Assembly (NCBI GenBank): GCA_002309375.1
Contig: DBXK01000008.1
Location: 1-26,993 of the forward strand
Length of the DNA stretch: 26,993 bases
Source: Christensenella sp. UBA1214
GTDB lineage: Bacteria > Bacillota > Clostridia > Christensenellales > CAG-138
Reading direction: 5' to 3'
Below the pieces are notes generated by a model. It was not told the origin of the DNA and searched no databases. It saw only the letters and a program-made list of their open reading frames with translations. Made by a program: the position numbers and the translations under genes. This document shows positions 23,128 to 26,993 of the stretch, one piece after another. Positions within the stretch are counted from its first letter, which is position 1, and each line of letters starts with the position of its first letter.

Positions 23128-23180
23128 ATCGGTTCCTCCATTCATCGGGCGCCGGTCGGGCCCGCATCTTTTCATTATAC

Positions 23181-23209
23181 AGTATAATCATTTTTCCGCC
23201 TTTTGTAAA
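23181..23209 (-). promoter_or_regulatory. coaBC promoter
   Basis: On the minus strand TTTACA (23209-23204) and TATACT (23186-23181) with a 17-base spacer; a second TATAAT lies 5 bases further on. Confidence 0.75.
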
Positions 23210-23232
23210 GCGCCGCAAACGCAAAAAAACAC

Positions 23233-23261
23233 TTGCAAATGCCTTTCGATGCCGCTATAAT
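23233..23261 (+). promoter_or_regulatory. Promoter of the ECF S component-coaX operon
   Basis: TTGCAA (23233-23238), 17-base spacer, TATAAT (23256-23261). The leader to the first gene is about 115 bases; I see no recognisable riboswitch in it. Confidence 0.78.
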
Positions 23262-23384
23262 ATTAGCGGCCGCCGAAGAGGGCGTCCGCGCCGTATCCCG
23301 CGTGAACGGCAGCGGGCAAAAGCCCCGGGCCGCGGTCATCCATAAAATACGCCGCATCCGTGCGAGCGGCAGTAGGAGGCAGAA

Positions 23385-24269
23385 ATGTTCAAATTCAAAT
23401 TCAACACCCGCACCCTTGCTTATCTTGCCCTTCTCACAGCGCTGTTGATGGTATTTTCGTTCACGCCGATCGGGACTATCCCCATCGGGCCGCTTTCCAT
23501 TACGCTGAATATCATCCCCGTTGCGATCGCCGCGATCGCGCTCGGGCCGATCGGCGGACTTATCATCGGCTCCGTATTCGGTATTTTGAGCTACCTGCAG
23601 TGCTTCTCCATCGGCATTCCGAGCGGCATGGGCCAGGTCCTCGTCGGCATCAGCCCCGTGCTCGCGTTCATCCAGCGCTTCGTTCCCCGCGCGCTCGACG
23701 GCTTCCTCGTGGGCGTGATCTATTATGCGCTCAATAAGCTTTATACGAAATTCAGGCCGAGGACCGTTTCGACCGTGCTGAGCTCGATCGTCGCCGTGAT
23801 CCTTGCCGTCGCCTCCGTGCTCGTGATCCGTCACGGCATCATCAAGAATTCCGTTCCCGAAACTGCGGCCGAGCATCCCGGCAGCGTGTTCATAATCTTC
23901 GGCATCATTGCGGCTGTGTTCTGCGCCGGATTCATCGCGCTTGCGGTCTATAACGCCGTGAGCCGCAAGGATAAGGACAGCGATCTCAAGCCCGCCTGCT
24001 TCATCGCCGGCTTCCTCTCCGCTTTCTTGAACACGGCGTTCTTCATGACCGCGCTCGTCGTGCTATTCGGCAATACCGAATACATTCAGAAGCTCATGGA
24101 CGGCCGCGGCTTCTTTGAATTCCTGTTCGCGTTCGTCGGCATCAACGCCCTCGTCGAGATCGTCGTTTCAACGCTCGTTTCCGGCGGCGTCGGCTCCGCT
24201 CTCTACCGCGCGAAGCTCCTGCCCATCGGCGAGAAATCCCGCAAGGGCCGCAAATCGAAGAAAAAATAA
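23385..24269 (+). CDS. ECF transporter S component, probably for pantothenate
   Basis: S components capture a vitamin and hand it to the shared EcfA/A'/T energising module, which is not encoded here. The 294-residue protein has about six membrane helices. The N-terminal helix with ALLTALLMVFSFTPIGTIPIGPLSITLNIIPVAIAAIALGP-type order is characteristic of this family: the aromatic/proline stretch, then the small-residue helix that contacts the T component. Most S components are about 180-220 residues; a loop with IKNSVPETAAEHPG near the middle and a Lys/Arg-rich C-terminal tail account for the extra length. Specificity for pantothenate is inferred from coaX 19 bases downstream and divergent coaBC. 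AGGAGG (23374-23379) precedes the ATG. Confidence 0.8.
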   Translation: MFKFKFNTRTLAYLALLTALLMVFSFTPIGTIPIGPLSITLNIIPVAIAAIALGPIGGLIIGSVFGILSYLQCFSIGIPSGMGQVLVGISPVLAFIQRFVPRALDGFLVGVIYYALNKLYTKFRPRTVSTVLSSIVAVILAVASVLVIRHGIIKNSVPETAAEHPGSVFIIFGIIAAVFCAGFIALAVYNAVSRKDKDSDLKPACFIAGFLSAFLNTAFFMTALVVLFGNTEYIQKLMDGRGFFEFLFAFVGINALVEIVVSTLVSGGVGSALYRAKLLPIGEKSRKGRKSKKK

Positions 24270-24288
24270 TCATTAAAGAGGATAAACC

Positions 24289-25065
24289 ATGCTCCTTGCC
24301 ATCGACATCGGCAACACCAACATCACCATCGGCTGCATCGACATCGAAAGCGACACGATCGTTTGCGAAGCCCGCATCGCGACCGACAAGACCCGCACCA
24401 GCGACCAGTACGGCGTGGAGATCAAGACCATGCTGGAGGCCTACGGCTGCAGCATCGATTCGATCGAGGACTGCATCATCGCCTCCGTCGTGCCGCCGGT
24501 CTTCAACGCGGTCCGCAGCGGCGTTTACAAGGTCATCCATAAATCTCCGATGGTCGTCGGCGCAGGCCTCAAGACCGGCCTCGACATCCGCCTCGAGCAC
24601 CCGGCGCAGGTCGGCAGCGACAGGATCGTGATCGCTGTCGCGGCGCTCGCGAAGCGCAAGGCCCCGCTGATCCTGATCGACATGGGCACGGCGACGACGG
24701 TGGAGGTGATCGAGCCGAAGAACCGCTATCTCGGCGGCGTCATCATGCCCGGCACGCGGATCTCGCTGGATGCGCTGACCAGCCGCACCGCGCAGCTGCC
24801 CGGCATCAACCTCGACCAGCCCGGCAATATCATCGCCCGCAACACGGTCGACGCGATGCGCAGCGGCATCATGTACGGCACGGCGGCGATGCTCGACGGC
24901 GTGATCGACCGCATGGCGGAGGAGCTCGGCCATCCCTCGACGATCATCGCAACGGGCGGCATCGCGCCCTATATCATTCCCCTCTGCCGCCACGAGATCA
25001 CGCTCGAAAGGGATCTGCTGCTGCACGGGCTGAATATCATCTACCGTCTGAACAAGGCCAACTGA
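24289..25065 (+). CDS. coaX: CoaX, type III pantothenate kinase
   Basis: Phosphorylates pantothenate, the first committed step of coenzyme A synthesis. The 258-residue protein has the acetate/sugar-kinase fold marks: DIGNTNI (residues 5-11, phosphate-1), GSDRIVIAVAA near 104-115, the phosphate-2 IDMGTATTVEVI near 127-138, GGVIMPGTRISLDAL with the pantothenate-site residues, and ATGGIAPYI (adenosine motif) near 222. Length matches the family. Type III enzymes need a monovalent cation and are not inhibited by coenzyme A. It is co-transcribed with the ECF S component, whose gene ends 19 bases before it, and has a ribosome site AAAGAGGA. Confidence 0.95.
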   Translation: MLLAIDIGNTNITIGCIDIESDTIVCEARIATDKTRTSDQYGVEIKTMLEAYGCSIDSIEDCIIASVVPPVFNAVRSGVYKVIHKSPMVVGAGLKTGLDIRLEHPAQVGSDRIVIAVAALAKRKAPLILIDMGTATTVEVIEPKNRYLGGVIMPGTRISLDALTSRTAQLPGINLDQPGNIIARNTVDAMRSGIMYGTAAMLDGVIDRMAEELGHPSTIIATGGIAPYIIPLCRHEITLERDLLLHGLNIIYRLNKAN

Positions 25066-25083
25066 AAACGCTTATTTGAAAAG

Positions 25084-25115
25084 AAAACCCGTCGGACCGC
25101 TCCGGCGGGTTTTGC
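25084..25115 (+). terminator. Intrinsic terminator after coaX
   Basis: AAAACCCG-T-CGGA pairs with TCCG-G-CGGGTTTT across a 4-base loop, followed by a short T-containing stretch. Confidence 0.8.
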
Positions 25116-25122
25116 TTATTCC

Positions 25123-25156
25123 TAAAAAAGAGCCGGAAGGCTTTTCACCTTCCGGC
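25123..25156 (-). terminator. Intrinsic terminator of the aconitase-family gene
   Basis: On the minus strand GCCGGAAGG (25156-25148) pairs with CCTTCCGGC (25140-25132) and is followed by TCTTTTTTAGG. It lies 20 bases after the stop codon. Confidence 0.9.
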
Positions 25157-25175
25157 CCGCGTTGATTCAATTCGC

Positions 25176-26993
25176 TCAGTCTTCCATATGAGCCTTGTAG
25201 TAGTTCATCAGGTTGCCCTCGAGGAGGATCTCTTTTTCATCCTTCGTGAGGCCCTTGATGTAGAGGGTGATATCCTTCACCGCATCCTTGGTGATGACCT
25301 TCGCGGGGATCTCCTCGATGCCCTTTTCGACCGCCTCGCGGACGCCGGGAACGAAGACGAAGTCGCCGCATTCATAGTTGAATTCGGTCTCCGGAGCGAT
25401 GGTAAAGGGCAGGATGCCCCAGTTGATGCAGTTGCTGCGATAGCGCTTGGTGGCGTATTCATAGCAGATATTCGCAAAGCCGCCGAGGACGCGCTGGCAG
25501 GAAGCGGCCTGCTCGCGTGCGGAGCCGTCGCCGGGCTTGTTCGCGAAGACGCAGGAGCCGAAGCCGGTCTTTGCGATCAGCTCATCCGCGTTGCCGACCT
25601 TATTGAGGGCGTTCATGATGCGCTCGGGCTTCTTGCCTTCCCTGCGCTCGAAATCCATCGCCATGACCTGCTTGCTGCGGCCGACGTATTCCGGCACGCG
25701 GCGGGAGAGGGCGAATTCCGCAAGGCGGAGAGGATTGGAGCGGTAGCTGGAGGTCTCGCCGGAGGGGATGAGCTCGTCGGTCGTGGTGACGGGATCATGG
25801 ATGACGGCGTCGAGCTCGAAGAGCGCGTTCTCGGTGAGCGGGAACATCTCCGGCCAATCGGTGATGTTGGGTCCGAGTTTCAGCTCAACGGTGGGATCGG
25901 GCTTGCCGAAGCCGTTGTAGACTCGCTTATCATAGACGCTCTTATCGAAATGATACTCGTAGTGAGTATCGTCGTAGTCGATATCGGTCGCCGGGGTGAT
26001 GACGCCGTGGTTCCTTGCGGTGGCGGCGATGGAACGGGAATCCATCAGGCAGACGAAGCTGATCTGGCCTTCGCCGGGCTTAGAACCCTCGCGGTTCGGG
26101 AAGTTCCTCGTGGTATGGCGGAGGGAGAGGCCGTTGTTCGCGGGAACGTCGCCTGCGCCGAAGCAGGGGCCGCAGAAGCTGGGCTTGATGATCGCGCCGC
26201 TCTCGAGGAGCTTTTCGGTCGCGCCGATGCGGGTCAGCTCAAGGCTGGTCGGTACGCTGGTGGGATATACGGAGAAGCCGAAATAACCGTCGCCGACGTC
26301 GTGGCCGTCCATGATGGCCGCCGCCTCGACGATGTTGTCGAACAGACCGCCGCTGCAGCCCGCGATAACGCCCTGGTCCGCGATGACCTTGCCGTCGACG
26401 ATCTTGTCGAGGAGGTTGACGCTGACCTTCTTGAATTTCTTCTCGGCCTCGGCCTGAACGCCCTTGAGGATCTCCTCGGCGTTGGCGAGGAATTCCTTGA
26501 TGGTGTAGGCGTTGGAGGGATGGAACGGCAGAGCGATCATCGATTCGACCTTGTCGAGCTCGATGGTGATCATGCTGTCATAATAGGCGACGCCCTTCGG
26601 AGCGAGCTTTTCATAAGCTTCCGGACGGCCGTAGGTCTTGTAGTAATCCTCGATGACCTCGTCGGTCTCCCAGATGGAGCTGAGGCATGTGGTCTCGGTG
26701 GTCATGACGTCGATGCCGTTGCGGAAATCCGCGGGGAGGTTCTTGACGCCGGGGCCGACGAATTCGAGGACCTTGTTCTTCACGAAGCCGCTTTCGAAGG
26801 TCGCCTTGACCAGGGCGATCGCAACGTCGTGCGGGCCGACGCCGTGGCGGGGCTTGCCGGTCAGGTAAACGAGCACGACTTCCGGCGCGTTGACGTCGTA
26901 GGTGTTCTTGAGGAGCTGCTTAACGAGCTCCGGGCCGCCCTCGCCGACGCCCATGGTGCCGAGCGCACCGTAGCGGGTGTGGCTGTCGCTGCC
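25176..26993 (-). CDS. Aconitase-family hydratase with a [4Fe-4S] cluster, 5' end outside the window
   Basis: Aconitase-family enzymes isomerise hydroxy-acids by dehydration and rehydration at an iron-sulfur cluster. 605 residues are in the window; the reading frame stays open to base 26993, so the start is missing and the ATG at 26954 is internal. The visible part begins with SDSHTRYGALGTMG, the conserved substrate-binding SDSHT motif. Cluster ligands appear in AGCSGG and in SFCGPCFGAGD (the CGPC pair), followed by RNFPNREG. The swivel domain carries GDGSAREQAASCQRVLGG, the counterpart of the GSSREHAA motif, and ends LMNYYKAHMED. The full protein is probably about 750 residues, the size of the single-chain hydratase branch common in Clostridia. 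The substrate (citrate, homoaconitate, or other) cannot be settled here. Confidence 0.88.
   Translation of the reverse strand, partial: GSDSHTRYGALGTMGVGEGGPELVKQLLKNTYDVNAPEVVLVYLTGKPRHGVGPHDVAIALVKATFESGFVKNKVLEFVGPGVKNLPADFRNGIDVMTTETTCLSSIWETDEVIEDYYKTYGRPEAYEKLAPKGVAYYDSMITIELDKVESMIALPFHPSNAYTIKEFLANAEEILKGVQAEAEKKFKKVSVNLLDKIVDGKVIADQGVIAGCSGGLFDNIVEAAAIMDGHDVGDGYFGFSVYPTSVPTSLELTRIGATEKLLESGAIIKPSFCGPCFGAGDVPANNGLSLRHTTRNFPNREGSKPGEGQISFVCLMDSRSIAATARNHGVITPATDIDYDDTHYEYHFDKSVYDKRVYNGFGKPDPTVELKLGPNITDWPEMFPLTENALFELDAVIHDPVTTTDELIPSGETSSYRSNPLRLAEFALSRRVPEYVGRSKQVMAMDFERREGKKPERIMNALNKVGNADELIAKTGFGSCVFANKPGDGSAREQAASCQRVLGGFANICYEYATKRYRSNCINWGILPFTIAPETEFNYECGDFVFVPGVREAVEKGIEEIPAKVITKDAVKDITLYIKGLTKDEKEILLEGNLMNYYKAHMED

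Overview
The window splits into two parts of different ancestry. Bases 1 to about 2,830 look like Bacteroidota (Bacteroidales): MraY, a MurD-like protein reduced to its last domain, and FtsW all read as Bacteroidetes-type proteins, and none of the three starts has a Shine-Dalgarno sequence. From about 2,860 to the end the DNA looks like a GC-rich, uncultured-type member of the Clostridia (Bacillota). Evidence there is strong AGGAGG-type ribosome sites, TTGACA/TATAAT promoters with 17-base spacers, a T-box riboswitch, a CIRCE operator, a DivIB/FtsQ-type protein, an ECF vitamin transporter and type III pantothenate kinase. The change falls inside ftsW, in the conserved segment around its last membrane helix. 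It may be a metagenome assembly chimera or a recombination event; reads are needed to decide. These lineage calls are my reading of the proteins, not search results.

Layout: (1) 32-7175, a division and cell-wall (dcw) block: mraY, murD-like fragment, ftsW | ftsQ/divIB, ftsA, ftsZ. murG and murC, expected between ftsW and ftsQ, are absent. (2) 7176-7804, a 630-base non-coding island with a duplicated ~110-base element ending in the same terminator hairpin, plus many other hairpins. (3) 7805-10343 minus strand, metG (methionyl-tRNA synthetase) behind a full T-box leader with an apparent AUG specifier; between the T-box terminator and the gene lies a run of small hairpins whose stems co-vary. 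(4) 10395-12357 minus strand, a small lipoprotein and an RlmI-type rRNA cytosine methyltransferase. (5) 12382-15334 plus strand, a YbaK-type deacylase, a 132-base nested palindromic repeat, and htpG (Hsp90) under a textbook CIRCE operator; this HtpG carries a Cys/His-rich linker. (6) 15361-18897 plus strand, a secreted protein of unknown function, an M19 dipeptidase, and a VTC-domain/DUF4956 pair. (7) 18900-20631, an ABC-F ATPase gene with a 12-codon leader ORF able to pair with its ribosome site. (8) 20640-25156, an unknown protein, a two-OB-fold SSB-like protein, and coenzyme A genes: coaBC on the minus strand diverging from an ECF S component (probably pantothenate) and coaX. (9) 25176 to the end, most of an aconitase-family hydratase on the minus strand, cut by the window edge.

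Most genes are monocistronic or in pairs, each with its own promoter and intrinsic terminator. I found no tRNA, rRNA, CRISPR array, transposase or phage gene. The best candidates for something undescribed are the ABC-F leader, the duplicated terminator element, the co-varying mini-hairpin run before metG, the Cys/His linker of HtpG, and the MurD domain that has lost its binding residues.
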